A stretch of DNA of 64,000 nt from CAVRUF01 sp963716005 (GTDB taxonomy: Bacteria; Actinomycetota; Thermoleophilia; Gaiellales; Gaiellaceae), in the NCBI GenBank assembly GCA_963716005.1, contig OY970285.1:2046001-2110000 (forward strand), given 5' to 3'. The notes beneath the pieces are model-generated. The model did no database searches, was not told the origin of the DNA, and saw only the letters and a list, made by a program, of their open reading frames with translations. This document shows positions 7,377 to 16,560 of the stretch, piece after piece. Positions within the stretch are counted from its first letter, which is position 1; every line of letters starts with the position of its first letter. A program made the translations under genes and the position numbers.

Positions 7377-9619
7377 GTGGCCGTCGAGACCGCCGCCTGG
7401 GACGAGCTCCTCCTTTCCGAGGAGATCGTCTTCCACACCGAGGAAACGCCCCGGGAGGCTCGCGTCGTCCCGATCCCGAACGGGCTGCACCCGAAGGTGG
7501 CCGATGCACTCGCCAGCCGCGGGCTCACATCGCTCTACACACACCAGGCCGAAGCGTTCGAGGCCGCGGAGCGCGGGGAGCACGTGATCGTCTCGACAGG
7601 GACAGCGAGCGGGAAGACGCTCGCGTTCAACCTGCCCGTGCTGAACTCGCTCGCTGCCCAGCCGAAGAATCGCGCGCTCTACCTCTACCCGACCAAGGCG
7701 CTCGCGCAGGATCAGGCGCGTGCCATCTCTGCGCTCGGCGTCCCCAAGGTGCGCGCGGCGATCTACGACGGCGACACGCCCTCGGAGCAGCGCTGGCAGA
7801 TCCGCAAGTGGGCGAACGTCGTGCTGACGAACCCGGACATGCTCCACATCGGCGTCCTCCCACATCACGACCGCTGGGGCGACGTGCTCTCGAACCTGCG
7901 CTACGTCGTCGTGGACGAGGCGCACGTCTACCGCGGCGTCTTCGGCTCGCACGTCGGCAACGTCCTGCGGCGGCTGCGCCGGGCGGCTGCGATCTACGGC
8001 GCCGAACCGCAGTTCTTGCTCGCGTCGGCCACGATCGCGAACCCCGGCGAGCAGGCCGCGGCGCTCACCGGGCTCGACGTGCGCGTCGTCTCGAAGGACG
8101 CGGCCGCGCACGCGGAACGGACCGTCGCGTTCTGGAATCCGCCGATCCTGGACGAGGAGCTCGGCCTCCGCGCCAGCCCGCTCGGCGACGCCGCGCGGAT
8201 CCTCGCCCAGCTCGTCACGGCCGGCCAGCGGACGATCTGCTTCGCGAAGAGCCGCAAGGCCGCCGAGCTCATCCACCGCTTCGCGTGCGAACGCGTCGAC
8301 ACGGCGACGGCCGCCCGGCTTTCGCCCTACCGCGCCGGCTACACGCCGGAGCAGCGCCGCGAGATCGAGCGGCGGCTCGTCGAGGGCGAGCTGCTCGGCG
8401 TCACGGCAACGGACGCGCTCGAGCTCGGGATCGACGTCGGGACGCTCGATTGCGCCCTCTCGGTCGGCTTCCCGGGGACGGTCGCGAGCCTGCGCCAGCA
8501 GTGGGGCCGCGCCGGACGCGAGCGGCACGGGCTGGCCGTGCTCGTCGCCTCCGAGGACGCGCTCGACCAGTTCTTCATGCGCGAGCCGGAGCTCCTCATG
8601 AACCGACGCGTCGAGGCGGCGATCCTCGACCACGCCAATCCGCGGATCCTCGACGGGCACGTCCGCGCGGCGGCGTTCGAGGCGCCGCTCGACGTCCGCG
8701 ACGAAAAGACGCTCGGCCCCGAGTTTCTCTGGCGGGCACCGCTTCTCCCCGACCTGAGGAAGACGAAGGCAGGCTGGATCTGGGCGGGCCGCGACTTCCC
8801 GGCCGCGAAGATCGGGCTGCGCGACACGAGCGGCGAATCGTTCCTGATCGTGGACGCGGAGACCGGCGACGTCCTCGGCTCGGCCGAGCGCGAGCGCGCG
8901 TACTCGACGGTGCACGAGGGAGCGATCTACCTCCATCTGGGCCAGTCGTACCGCGTCCTCGATCTCGACCACGAGGCGCGGGCCGCGATCGTCGAGCGCT
9001 TCGAGTCGGACTACTACACCCAGGCGAAGAAGGAGACGCAACACGGTCATCGACGAGGTGCGTCGAGAGCGACAGGAGACTCGGGCTCGAGCTCTCCTTC
9101 GGCCGCGTGTCGGTAACCGAACAGGTGGTCGGCTTCCAGAAGAAGGCGATCTCGGACGGCTCATCCCTTGACGTCGTGCCACTCGATCTGCCCGAGACGA
9201 CGTTCGAAACCGAGGCGGTCTGGTACCTGCCCGAGTCCGACCAGCTCGCCGAGTACGAGGAGATGCCGCAGCTTCTCGGCACGCTCCACGCGGCCGAGCA
9301 CGCGATGATCGCGATCCTGCCGCTCTGGGCGATGTGCGACCGCTGGGACATCGGCGGCCTCTCGACCAACGTCCATTTCCAGACCGGACGGCCGACGATC
9401 TTCGTCTACGACGGCCATGCCGGCGGCGTCGGGCTCACGCGCCGCGGCTACGACGCGTTCGAGGGCTGGGTCGAGGACACCGCGCGCATGCTGGCCGGCT
9501 GCCCGTGCGACCACGGCTGCCCGTCCTGCGTTCAGTCGCCGAAGTGCGGGAACCTGAACGAGCCGCTCGACAAGGCGGGGGCGCTGTCCCTCCTGGAGCG
9601 CATGCTTTCGTCTGGATGA
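7377..9619 (+). CDS. DEAD/DEAH-box helicase with DUF1998-type C-terminal domain (two frameshifts)
   Basis: About 745 residues once rejoined. Superfamily 2 helicase of the MrfA/YprA type, proposed to act in DNA repair. Seen: Q-motif region, Walker A STGTASGKTLAF, motif II VVDEAHVYRG, motif III LLASATIANP, motif V ATDALELGIDVG and motif VI QQWGRAGR. The C-terminal part has the four-cysteine signature CPCDHGCPSCVQSPKCGN. The reading frame moves by +1 near 9039 and again near 9085-9092; moving frame restores NTVIDEVRR and then LGLELSFGRVSVTEQVVGF. Start GTG 7377 or TTG 7365. Confidence 0.88.
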
Positions 9620-10128
9620 TCCCGCGCGAGCTTCGCACCGAGCGCCTGCTGCTTCGCCAGTGGCGCGACGACGACGCGGAGCCGCTGGCGGAGATCTACT
9701 CCCAGCCGGAGTTCCTCGAGTTCATGCCGGCGTGCGATCTCGACCGCACGAAGGAGCAGATCGAGCGGTTCCGCGACCGCTGGGACGAGGACGGCTTCAG
9801 CCACTGGGCCGCCGAGGATCCGGCGAGCGGACTCCTGATCGGACGGATCGGACTCCTGCGCCACCGCGACTGGCCCGTGACGGACAACCCGGTCGAGGTC
9901 GGCTGGACGCTCGACCGCTGCTACTGGGGCAAGGGCCTCGCAACCGAAGGCGGACGCGCGTCGATGGAGCTGTGGCGCAAGCGCCTCCTCGACGACCACG
10001 AGCTGATCTCGATCACGTCGCCGGGCAACGTCCGCTCGCGTGCGGTGATGGAGCGCCTCGGCCTGAGCTTGCGCGGCTCCACGCACTGGCGCGGGCTCGA
10101 CCAGGTCTGGTACGCGATCGATCGCTAA
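9616..10128 (+). CDS. GNAT-family N-acetyltransferase (RimJ/RimL-like)
   Basis: 170 residues. Begins with the family signature LRTERLLLRQWRDDDAEPL; later VEVGWTLDRCYWGKGLATEG gives the beta4-beta5 region and acetyl-CoA pyrophosphate loop (Q/RxxGxG/A-type, here YWGKGLA), and SITSPGNVRSRAVMERLGL is the usual C-terminal motif. Such enzymes acetylate N-termini of ribosomal proteins or small amines using acetyl-CoA. The ATG overlaps the helicase stop as ATGA. Followed by a strong hairpin terminator. Substrate unknown. Confidence 0.88.
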   Translation: MIPRELRTERLLLRQWRDDDAEPLAEIYSQPEFLEFMPACDLDRTKEQIERFRDRWDEDGFSHWAAEDPASGLLIGRIGLLRHRDWPVTDNPVEVGWTLDRCYWGKGLATEGGRASMELWRKRLLDDHELISITSPGNVRSRAVMERLGLSLRGSTHWRGLDQVWYAIDR

Positions 10129-10132
10129 TGCA

Positions 10133-10158
10133 GCGGGGCCCGCGCTTGCGGGCCCCGC
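10133..10158. terminator. Bidirectional hairpin terminator between GNAT and RTX genes
   Basis: An 11-bp perfect GC stem (GCGGGGCCCGC / GCGGGCCCCGC) with a GCTT loop starts 4 bases after the acetyltransferase stop and lies 25 bases past the end of the convergent RTX gene. There is no T-tract, so termination would rely on stem strength, as is common in GC-rich actinobacteria. Confidence 0.75.
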
Positions 10159-10183
10159 TCGAACCGGATGTGAACGCAAAGCG

Positions 10184-10888
10184 CTACGGACAGCGCTTGA
10201 CGACCTCGCCGTTCACGCACGTGTCTGTTCCGGCGCCACCATTCAGGTGATCGGTGCCCGGTCCGCCGTCGAGCGCATCGGCGCCCGGACCGCCGCGCAG
10301 GCGATCGTCGCCGGCCTCGGATGCGTTGCCGACCGTGTCCCGGCCCTGACCGCCGTCGAGCCGGTCGTCGCCGGTGAACCCGAACACTTCGTCGGCGCCC
10401 TGGCCGCCGTAGGCGGTATCGGTGCCCTGGAACCCCTGCACGAGATCCCTCCCCGGCCCGCCGAACAGGAACTGCTTCCCGAAGTCGCTCGCGAACACTG
10501 TGTCGTGGCCGGGCCCGCCGTAGACGGAGTCGTTCCCAGTCTGGCAGCAGCCGAGCGACCCACCGTCGGTGACATCCGCTCCGGGGCCGCCACGCACACG
10601 GTCGTTGCCCTCGCCGCCCTGAACGGTGTCGGCGCCGCGACCGCCGTAAACGCAGTCGTTCCCGCCGAGACCGTCGATGACGTCGTTGCCGCCCTTGCCC
10701 AAGATCAGGTCGTTGCCGGCCGTTCCCATCAGGACATCGGGCCCGTTCGTCCCGCGGATCACGTTCGGGTGGGGGCACTTCCCCCCTCGCGGCGTCGCGC
10801 CCGCGCCGACGACCGAGACGGCGGCCACTGCGCCAACGAGGATCAGCGCCGCGGCCAGGCCTCCTCCACGCTTGCCAAGTCCACGCAT
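10184..10888 (-). CDS. Secreted RTX (calcium-binding nonapeptide repeat) protein
   Basis: 234 residues. Signal peptide at residues 1-31 (basic start, LAAALILVGAVAAVSVVGAGA), then about nine GGxGxDxxx-type repeats such as GTAGNDLILGKGGNDVIDG and GGPGADVTDGG. RTX repeats fold into a calcium-bound beta roll outside the cell. There is no enzymatic domain, so the protein is a repeat-only secreted protein. Cysteines flank the repeats (CCQTG, TCVNG, RCP at the C-terminus), suggesting disulfides. AGGGGAGA lies 6 bases before the ATG. Role unknown. Confidence 0.85.
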   Translation of the reverse strand: MRGLGKRGGGLAAALILVGAVAAVSVVGAGATPRGGKCPHPNVIRGTNGPDVLMGTAGNDLILGKGGNDVIDGLGGNDCVYGGRGADTVQGGEGNDRVRGGPGADVTDGGSLGCCQTGNDSVYGGPGHDTVFASDFGKQFLFGGPGRDLVQGFQGTDTAYGGQGADEVFGFTGDDRLDGGQGRDTVGNASEAGDDRLRGGPGADALDGGPGTDHLNGGAGTDTCVNGEVVKRCP

Positions 10889-10921
10889 TTGCGTCTCCCC
10901 TACTAGATTCGTCTCCCGGAC

Positions 10922-10946
10922 GGGAGTAGCCGGAACCTACTCCCGG
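10922..10946. repeat. 9-bp hairpin in the leader of the RTX gene
   Basis: CGGGAGTAG-CCGGAAC-CTACTCCCG: perfect 9-base arms with a 7-base loop, about 35 bases upstream of the RTX gene start. It could be a structured 5' leader or an operator. The rest of this 180-base gap shows a near repeat (CTTGTAATGGA / CTTGTAAGTGGA, 10948 and 10970) and nothing else I can name. Confidence 0.45.
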
Positions 10947-11068
10947 CTTGTAATGGACTCAGTGGCTACTTGTAAGTGGAATGGAAAGGGACGGTGGCTT
11001 CGCCATCGCTGTCGATTTTTCGGCGCTCCGTTCGTCATAGAGTCGTAACCCGACCAAAGGAGCGGAAC

Positions 11069-11437
11069 GTGCAGTACATCCTCTTGATCTACGGAAACGA
11101 GGCCATGCGTAACGAAGCCATGGGCGCCATGTCCGAGGAGGAGCAGAACGCCGAGATGGGCAAATGGTTCACCTACACCGAGGAGCTCAAGTCCTCGGGC
11201 GTCCACGTCTCCGGCGAGGCGCTTCACCCGACGCCGACCGCCGCCACCGTCCAGGTGAACGACGGCGAGCCGCTCGTCACCGACGGCCCGTTCGCCGAGA
11301 CGAAGGAGCAGCTCGGCGGCTTCTACATCATCGACGTGCCGTCGAAGGACGCTGCTCTCGAGTGGGCGGCCAAGATCCCGTCCGCCCCATACGGCCCGGT
11401 CGAAGTGCGCGAGATCATGAACTTCGAGGGAGCGTAG
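11069..11437 (+). CDS. YCII/DGPF-domain protein linked to ECF42 sigma factor
   Basis: 122 residues of the YCII-related (DGPF) family: starts MQYILLIYGNE, contains the name-giving motif VTDGPFAETKEQLGGFYIID, and ends in ALEWAAKIP. Family members form ferredoxin-like dimers; their biochemical role is uncertain, but DGPF genes characteristically neighbour ECF42 sigma factors, as here. The GTG start has AAGGAG 6 bases upstream. The sigma factor gene begins 6 bases after the stop if TTG 11444 is correct. Confidence 0.9.
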   Translation: MQYILLIYGNEAMRNEAMGAMSEEEQNAEMGKWFTYTEELKSSGVHVSGEALHPTPTAATVQVNDGEPLVTDGPFAETKEQLGGFYIIDVPSKDAALEWAAKIPSAPYGPVEVREIMNFEGA

Positions 11438-11443
11438 GCCGGA

Positions 11444-12666
11444 TTGCCGCGCAGCTTCGGTCTCGGGGAGGCGGCCGCGTAGACCCGGTCGCCTCCGCGT
11501 TTCGCGAGGAGTTCGGCCGCTCGGTCGCGATCCTCGCCCGGATCCTCGGCGACCTCGACCTCGCCGAGGAGGCGGTTCAGGACGCCTTCGCGACGGCGGT
11601 CGAGCGCTGGAAGCGCGACGGAACGCCTTCCAATCCCGGCGCCTGGATCGTCGCGACGGCTCGAAACCGAGCGGTCGACCTGATCCGGCGCGACCAGACG
11701 CTCGCGCGAAAGCAGGAGCTCCTCGCGCGACTCGAGGCCACCGCGCCCGAGCCTGACATGGACGACGCCCTTCCCGACGAGCGCCTCGCGCTGATCTTCG
11801 CCTGCTGTCATCCGGCGCTGTCACTCGAGTCGCAGGTCGCGCTGACCCTGCGGCTCGTCGGCGGACTGACGACCGATGAGATCGCCCGCGCGTTCCTCGT
11901 CCCCGAGCCGACGATGGCGCAGCGACTGAGCCGGGCGAAAGGCAAGGTGCGCGCGGCCGCGATCCCCATCCGGGTGCCGGAGGCGCACGTTCTGCCCGAC
12001 CGGCTCCGCGCTGTTCACGCGGTGCTCTACCTCGCCTTCAACCAGGGCTACGGGCCGCCGCCGACCGACGACCTGCTCGATGAGGCGATCCGGCTCGCGA
12101 AGCTCCTCGCCGTCCTGATGCCGGACGACGCGGAGTCGCTCGGGCTCATCGCGCTGATGCTCCTTCACGACGCCCGGCGGGAGACGCGCGTCGACGCGAG
12201 CGGCGAGATCGTGCTCCTCGCGAATCAGGACCGGGCGCGCTGGGACCGCGGACGCATCGACGAGGGGCGGCGGGTGCTGGATCGAGCGATCCGGCTCCGA
12301 CGGCCCGGGCCGTACCAGATCCAGGCGGCGATCGCCTCGCTCCACGCGGACAAGCCGACCGACTGGAGCGAGATCTCGGCGCTCTACGCACGACTGGTCG
12401 AGCTCACGCCGTCCCCGGTGGTCGAGCTGAACCGCGCCGTCGCCGTCGCGATGGCCGACGGGCCGCTGGCGGGACTCGCGCTCATGGGCCCGCTCGAGGC
12501 GCGGCTCGACGGCTACTACCTCTTCCATTCCGCACGGGCCGACCTCTTACGGCGGGTCAACCGCCGCGACGAGGCGGTCGCGGCGTACCGTCGTGCGATC
12601 GAGCTCGCGCCGAGCGAAGGCGAGCGGCGCTTCCTCGCGCGGCGGGTCGAAGAGCTCGAGAGCTAG
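11444..12666 (+). CDS. RNA polymerase sigma factor, ECF42 group with C-terminal TPR-like extension (probable frameshift at N-terminus)
   Basis: About 406 residues. Sigma region 2 is seen in FREEFGRSVAILARILGDLD and NPGAWIVATARNRAVDLI; region 4 in LTLRLVGGLTTDEIARAFLV. A long C-terminal extension with repeats such as AIASLHADKPTDWSEISALY and AVAAYRRAIELAPSEGERR is typical of ECF42, which lacks a classical anti-sigma factor and pairs with DGPF proteins. The main frame has no ATG, GTG or TTG near its N-terminus; a TTG at 11444 in the neighbouring frame joins it if one base is missing near 11477, giving a family-like start. This repair is inferred. Confidence 0.82.
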
Positions 12667-13166
12667 ACGTCGGGCGAGAGCCCGGGCTCGGGCTCGTCGG
12701 CCGCCGGCTCCTCGGCGGCGTGCTCGTCCGCCGTGTGCCCGGCCTCGACGAAGGCGTTGCGCCATTCGGCCGTCTCGGCCATCGCGATCGCCTCGATGCG
12801 CCCGACGAAGCGGTTGAGCGCCCGCGTCGAGTCGCCGCGGTAGACGCCGGTGCGCGTCTCGTACTTGACCTTCTCGCTCTTCAACGCCTCGGCCGTGAAG
12901 GCGAAGCGCGCCTTGTTGTCCTGCCAGCCGTAGATCCCGACGAGCGCCGCCGACACGGACGCAAGAGCAGCCGGCAGCGCCTGGAGGACGACCGAGAGCT
13001 CCGTCCAGAGGATCAGCACGGGCGTGATCGCGCCGAGTAGGACGGCCGAGGTCTGGAAGACGCGGTAGAGGACGCCGGCCCAGACGCCGTACTTCGTGTA
13101 CCAGTGGATCTGGCGGTCGCAGCGTTCGAGCGCGAGAGCGCGCCGGGCTTCGAGATCCTGGGACAC
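12663..13166 (-). CDS. SLATT-domain (DUF4231) two-transmembrane protein
   Basis: 167 residues. Two hydrophobic helices (about 38-54 and 58-79) with a short turn, then the DUF4231 signature TAEALKSEKVKYETRTGVY and FVGRIEAIAMAETAEW. DUF4231 belongs to the SLATT group, two-TM proteins predicted to act as membrane pore effectors switched by nucleotide-sensing partners in conflict systems. The tail is acidic (EEPAADEPEPG). GTG 13166 lies 5 bases after the stop of an upstream SLOG-fold gene, giving a SLOG-SLATT operon. The stop interlocks with the convergent sigma gene at CTAG. Function is inferred from family context. Confidence 0.82.
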   Translation of the reverse strand: MSQDLEARRALALERCDRQIHWYTKYGVWAGVLYRVFQTSAVLLGAITPVLILWTELSVVLQALPAALASVSAALVGIYGWQDNKARFAFTAEALKSEKVKYETRTGVYRGDSTRALNRFVGRIEAIAMAETAEWRNAFVEAGHTADEHAAEEPAADEPEPGLSPDV

Positions 13167-13171
13167 GCGCG

Positions 13172-13624
13172 TCAGTCTATGACGCTCGCGAGCGCCGATT
13201 CGACCGCCTCGGCCGGGCTCGATGCGTGCGCAATGCCGTCGCCCTCGAGCTTCCAGCCCGGGTCGAGGATGACAACCGGCCGCCCGAGCATCCGCGCGTA
13301 CGCGATCTCGGCGAGCGTGCCCCAGCTGCCTCCGACCGCGATCGCGGCGTCGGCGGACGCGACCACCGCTAGGTTCCGCGCGTGCCCGATGCCCGTTGCG
13401 ACGGCGACGTCGACCCATTCGTTCGCGGCGCCGCGCTCGGTGCCGGGGACGATCCCGACCGTTCGTCCTCCGGCCGCCTTCGCGCCGCGGCACGCAGCGG
13501 CCATGACCTCGCCGAGACCGCCGGTCACGACGGTCGCGCCGCGCTCCGCGAGCAGGCGCCCGACCTCCTCCGCGGCCGCCTCGGCCCCCGCGCCGCTCCC
13601 GATCACCGCGATCTGTACGCCCAC
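13172..13624 (-). CDS. SLOG/LOG-superfamily nucleotide-binding protein (TIGR00725-like)
   Basis: 150 residues of a Rossmann-like fold: IAVIGSGAG at the N-terminus, TGGLGEVMAAACRGAKAAGG (phosphate-binding loop) and the LOG-type motif GGSWGTLAEI at 98-107. Relatives include Moco-carrier proteins, cytokinin-activating LOG phosphoribohydrolases and the SLOG sensors of nucleotide-based immunity. The canonical LOG hydrolase motif PGGxGTxxE is modified (VGGSWGTLAE; Glu kept). First gene of a two-gene operon with a SLATT effector. Start GTG 13624. A housekeeping role is the main alternative. Confidence 0.82.
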   Translation of the reverse strand: MGVQIAVIGSGAGAEAAAEEVGRLLAERGATVVTGGLGEVMAAACRGAKAAGGRTVGIVPGTERGAANEWVDVAVATGIGHARNLAVVASADAAIAVGGSWGTLAEIAYARMLGRPVVILDPGWKLEGDGIAHASSPAEAVESALASVID

Positions 13625-13791
13625 GGCGCGGACGCTATCGCCCCGCTCCGTCGCCGCGGAGAATCGGCACACAATCGACACAGATACGCGCGGACTTCCC
13701 CGGTACCGTCGAAGGCGGGTGGCGGGTGGCCCGCTCCCCACCCTGGGCGGGGCTGCGGCATGAGAACCCCTCCAAACGGGACAATGGCCGC

Positions 13792-15066
13792 ATGAGCGAG
13801 CCACGCCACGCCCGCGGCGGGACTCTAATCGTCGGCGGTGGGTTCGCCGGCGGCTACGTCGCGCGCCTGCTCGGCAAGCGCGGTTCTACGATCGTCAGCC
13901 GCGAGAACTTCATGCTCTACACGCCGCTTCTCCCCGAGGCCGCGGCCGGCACCCTCGAGCCGCGCCATGTCGTCGTCCCGCTGCGGATGATGTGCCCCCA
14001 CGCCGAGCTGATCCTCGGCTCGGCCACCGTTCTCGACACCGACGCTCGCACGCTCACGGTCACGACCGATGCGGGCGACCAGCTGATCGGCTTCGACCGC
14101 CTGGTCATCTCCGCGGGCGCGGTCGCGCGGACACTCCCCATCCCGGGTCTCGCCGACCACGGACTCGGGTTCAAGGACCTCGCGGACGCGATCGCGCTGC
14201 GCAACCACGTCCTGCGCCGGCTCGACGCGGCGTCCGCCGAGACCGATCCGGACGAGATCCGCCGCCATCTCACCTTCGTCTTTGTAGGAGCCGGCTACGC
14301 GGGCGTCGAGGCGCTCGCCGAGCTCTCCGACCTCGTTCGCGGGACGATGCGCTACTACCCGGAGCTCCGCGACGCGCCGCAGCATTGGGTGCTCATCGAC
14401 GCGGCCCCGAAGATCCTCTCGGAGATCCCGAGCCGCCTGGGCGAGTACGCGGGCCGAGAGCTCGCGCGGCGCGGCGTCGACATTCGCGTCTCGACCACGC
14501 TCGACGCCGTCGAGCCCCACGCGGCCGTCCTCTCCGACGGAGACCGGATCGAGGCGCACACGGTCGTCTGGACCGCGGGCGTACGCGCGAGTCCCTGGGT
14601 TTCGACGCTCGGACTTCCGCTCGACGAGATCGGCCGCGTGCGGGTCGACCCGACGCTCCGCGTGGACGGGCACGAGAACCTCTGGGCGCTCGGCGACTGC
14701 GCACGCGTCCCGAACGCAGCGACGCCGGACCACCCCGACCCGCCGACCTGCCAGCACGCGCTCCGGCAGGCCCGTCGCCTCGTGAAGAACCTCACGGGCG
14801 AGCCGAAGCCGTACCGCTACCGCATGCTCGGTCAGGTCGCGACGCTCGGCCGCTACAAGGGAATCGCGGAGGTCTTCGGCCTGCGGCTGCGCGGATTCCC
14901 GGCCTGGTTCGTCACGCGGACGTACCACCTGTACCAGCTCCCTCTCATCACGAGAAAGCTGCGTGTCGTCATGGACTGGACGGTGTCGCTCTTCTTCCGC
15001 CGGGACATCGCGGAGCTCGGAATGCTCGGGCATCCGCGGGGCCTCGGCGAGGAGACGCCGCGCTAG
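13792..15066 (+). CDS. ndh: Type II NADH:quinone oxidoreductase (FAD-dependent)
   Basis: 424 residues. Two dinucleotide-binding motifs: FAD-binding TLIVGGGFAGGYVARLL near the N-terminus and NAD(P)H-binding FVFVGAGYAGVEALAEL near residue 165. Then VVWTAGVRASPW and ENLWALGDCARVPN, the FAD ribityl-contact motif. The C-terminal amphipathic part (TRTYHLYQLPLITRKL) fits monotopic membrane attachment. It oxidises NADH and reduces quinone without pumping protons. GACAAT at 13780-13785 lies 6 bases before the ATG, compatible with leaderless transcription. A weak hairpin (GAGGG/CCCTC) follows at about 15089. Confidence 0.9.
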   Translation: MSEPRHARGGTLIVGGGFAGGYVARLLGKRGSTIVSRENFMLYTPLLPEAAAGTLEPRHVVVPLRMMCPHAELILGSATVLDTDARTLTVTTDAGDQLIGFDRLVISAGAVARTLPIPGLADHGLGFKDLADAIALRNHVLRRLDAASAETDPDEIRRHLTFVFVGAGYAGVEALAELSDLVRGTMRYYPELRDAPQHWVLIDAAPKILSEIPSRLGEYAGRELARRGVDIRVSTTLDAVEPHAAVLSDGDRIEAHTVVWTAGVRASPWVSTLGLPLDEIGRVRVDPTLRVDGHENLWALGDCARVPNAATPDHPDPPTCQHALRQARRLVKNLTGEPKPYRYRMLGQVATLGRYKGIAEVFGLRLRGFPAWFVTRTYHLYQLPLITRKLRVVMDWTVSLFFRRDIAELGMLGHPRGLGEETPR

Positions 15067-15126
15067 GCCGCAACATTTGTCAAACGAGGGTGCGGAAACC
15101 CCTCAACTTCTTGGGCAAACCGGCCG

Positions 15127-16557
15127 ATGTATGCGTCCATGCAGACGCTCCTGCGGAGGCGCCTCGTCCTCATGCTCGTCGGATGTGCAGCCCTCGTCGC
15201 GCTGCCCATGGCGCTGCTCGCGCTCTACGGTCGCGACCACGTCCATCTCTCGGGCGGATTCCACTTCTGGTCGGTCACGCTCAGCGCGCTTCTGGCCACC
15301 GTCGCCTCGCTGGCGCTGACGCTCGTCGGCGTCCGGCGAAACGACGCCCGCACGATCCTCGTCGGGACGGCGTTCTCGGCGATGGCGACGCTTCTTCTCA
15401 TTCACGGCCTCGCCTCGCCGGGGTACATCGTCGGCGAGTTCTCGTACGGCCTCGGTGCGCTCACCGGCGCGCTCACGCTGCCGGTCGGTGCCGCCATCCT
15501 GCTGCTCTCCGCCCTCCCCGCCTTCCGTGGACAGCGCCGCATCGGCTGGCTACTCGTTCTTCAGGGAGTCCTCATGGCGTCGATCGCCGCCTTCGGCCTC
15601 TTCGGCCTCTTCGGCCCCGACGTCCTCCCGGCGCTGCCCGAGACCGGGAGCGACCCGGCGCTGGCTCTCCTTTTGGGCGGTCTCGCCGCGTACGGGTACA
15701 TCGCGCTGCGCACGCTCGACTCCTTCCTTCTCACCCAGCGGTTCGGCGACGCGCTCGTCTTCATCGGACTCGGATTCCTCGCCGCCTCGCTCATGGGCGC
15801 GCTCATGTACGACTTCATGGAGCTCGGCTGGTGGCTCGGCCACGGCTTCGAGCTCGTGGGGCTCGTGCTCGTCGGCGCCCCGGTCGCACTCGACCTGCAC
15901 CGCGCCGCCCAGTCGCACGCGCTCACCGGCGGCCCGTCGGCAGCGAGCCTCGTCGCGGCGGAAGAGACCTTTCTCGGCTCTCGCGTCCGCGCGCTCACGC
16001 TGCGCCTCGCCGGCAAGGACACCTACACGGAGGAGCACACGCGCCGCGTCGCGCTCCTGGCCGTCCAGGTCGGAGAAGAGCTCGGCCTTCCCCCGAGCCG
16101 GCTCCGTAGCCTCGCGACCGGCGGCCTGCTCCACGACATCGGCAAGCTCGCGGTCCCCGACGGGATCCTGAAGAAGCCGGGTGCCCTCACGGAGGACGAG
16201 TTCGCGGTCATCCGCCGGCATCCCGAGTGGGGCCATCACCTGCTCGGCGAGCTCGGCGACTTCTCCCCGTCCGTGCGCCGGCTCGTGCTCGACCATCACG
16301 AGCGGCTCGACGGTAGCGGCTACCCCCGCGGCCTCCACGAGACCGAGCTCGACCTCGAGACCCGCATCCTCGCCGTCTGCGACGTGTACGACGCGCTCAT
16401 CTCCACGCGGGTCTATCGCGACGCCTGGACGCACGAGAAGGCGGTCGCGCTGCTCCGCGAGGAGTCGGCCAAGCACATGTTCGACAGCCGCTGCGTCGGC
16501 GCGCTCGAGCGGGTTCTCGCCCGCGAGCACGACATGGCGCTCGGCGTCGCCGTCTAG
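15127..16557 (+). CDS. Membrane-anchored HD-GYP domain phosphodiesterase-like protein
   Basis: 476 residues. About seven hydrophobic helices fill residues 10-265, then an HD-GYP domain: HTRRVALLAVQVGEELGL, LLHDIGKLAVPDGILKKPG, HPEWGHHLLGEL, DHHERLDGSGYPRGL and VCDVYDALISTRVYR. All metal-binding HD residues and the HHE-GYP signature are present, so it is predicted to hydrolyse cyclic dinucleotides (classically c-di-GMP) in response to a membrane-sensed signal. No response-regulator domain. Start ATG 15127 (15139 also possible). The stop is 3 bases from the stop of convergent ligD. Confidence 0.9.
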   Translation: MYASMQTLLRRRLVLMLVGCAALVALPMALLALYGRDHVHLSGGFHFWSVTLSALLATVASLALTLVGVRRNDARTILVGTAFSAMATLLLIHGLASPGYIVGEFSYGLGALTGALTLPVGAAILLLSALPAFRGQRRIGWLLVLQGVLMASIAAFGLFGLFGPDVLPALPETGSDPALALLLGGLAAYGYIALRTLDSFLLTQRFGDALVFIGLGFLAASLMGALMYDFMELGWWLGHGFELVGLVLVGAPVALDLHRAAQSHALTGGPSAASLVAAEETFLGSRVRALTLRLAGKDTYTEEHTRRVALLAVQVGEELGLPPSRLRSLATGGLLHDIGKLAVPDGILKKPGALTEDEFAVIRRHPEWGHHLLGELGDFSPSVRRLVLDHHERLDGSGYPRGLHETELDLETRILAVCDVYDALISTRVYRDAWTHEKAVALLREESAKHMFDSRCVGALERVLAREHDMALGVAV

Positions 16558-16560
16558 GGC

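Noticed and set aside
15067..15130. c-di-GMP riboswitch upstream of the HD-GYP gene (GGGCAAACC-like block)
   Set aside because: Only one short block matches; no paired aptamer helices could be drawn.
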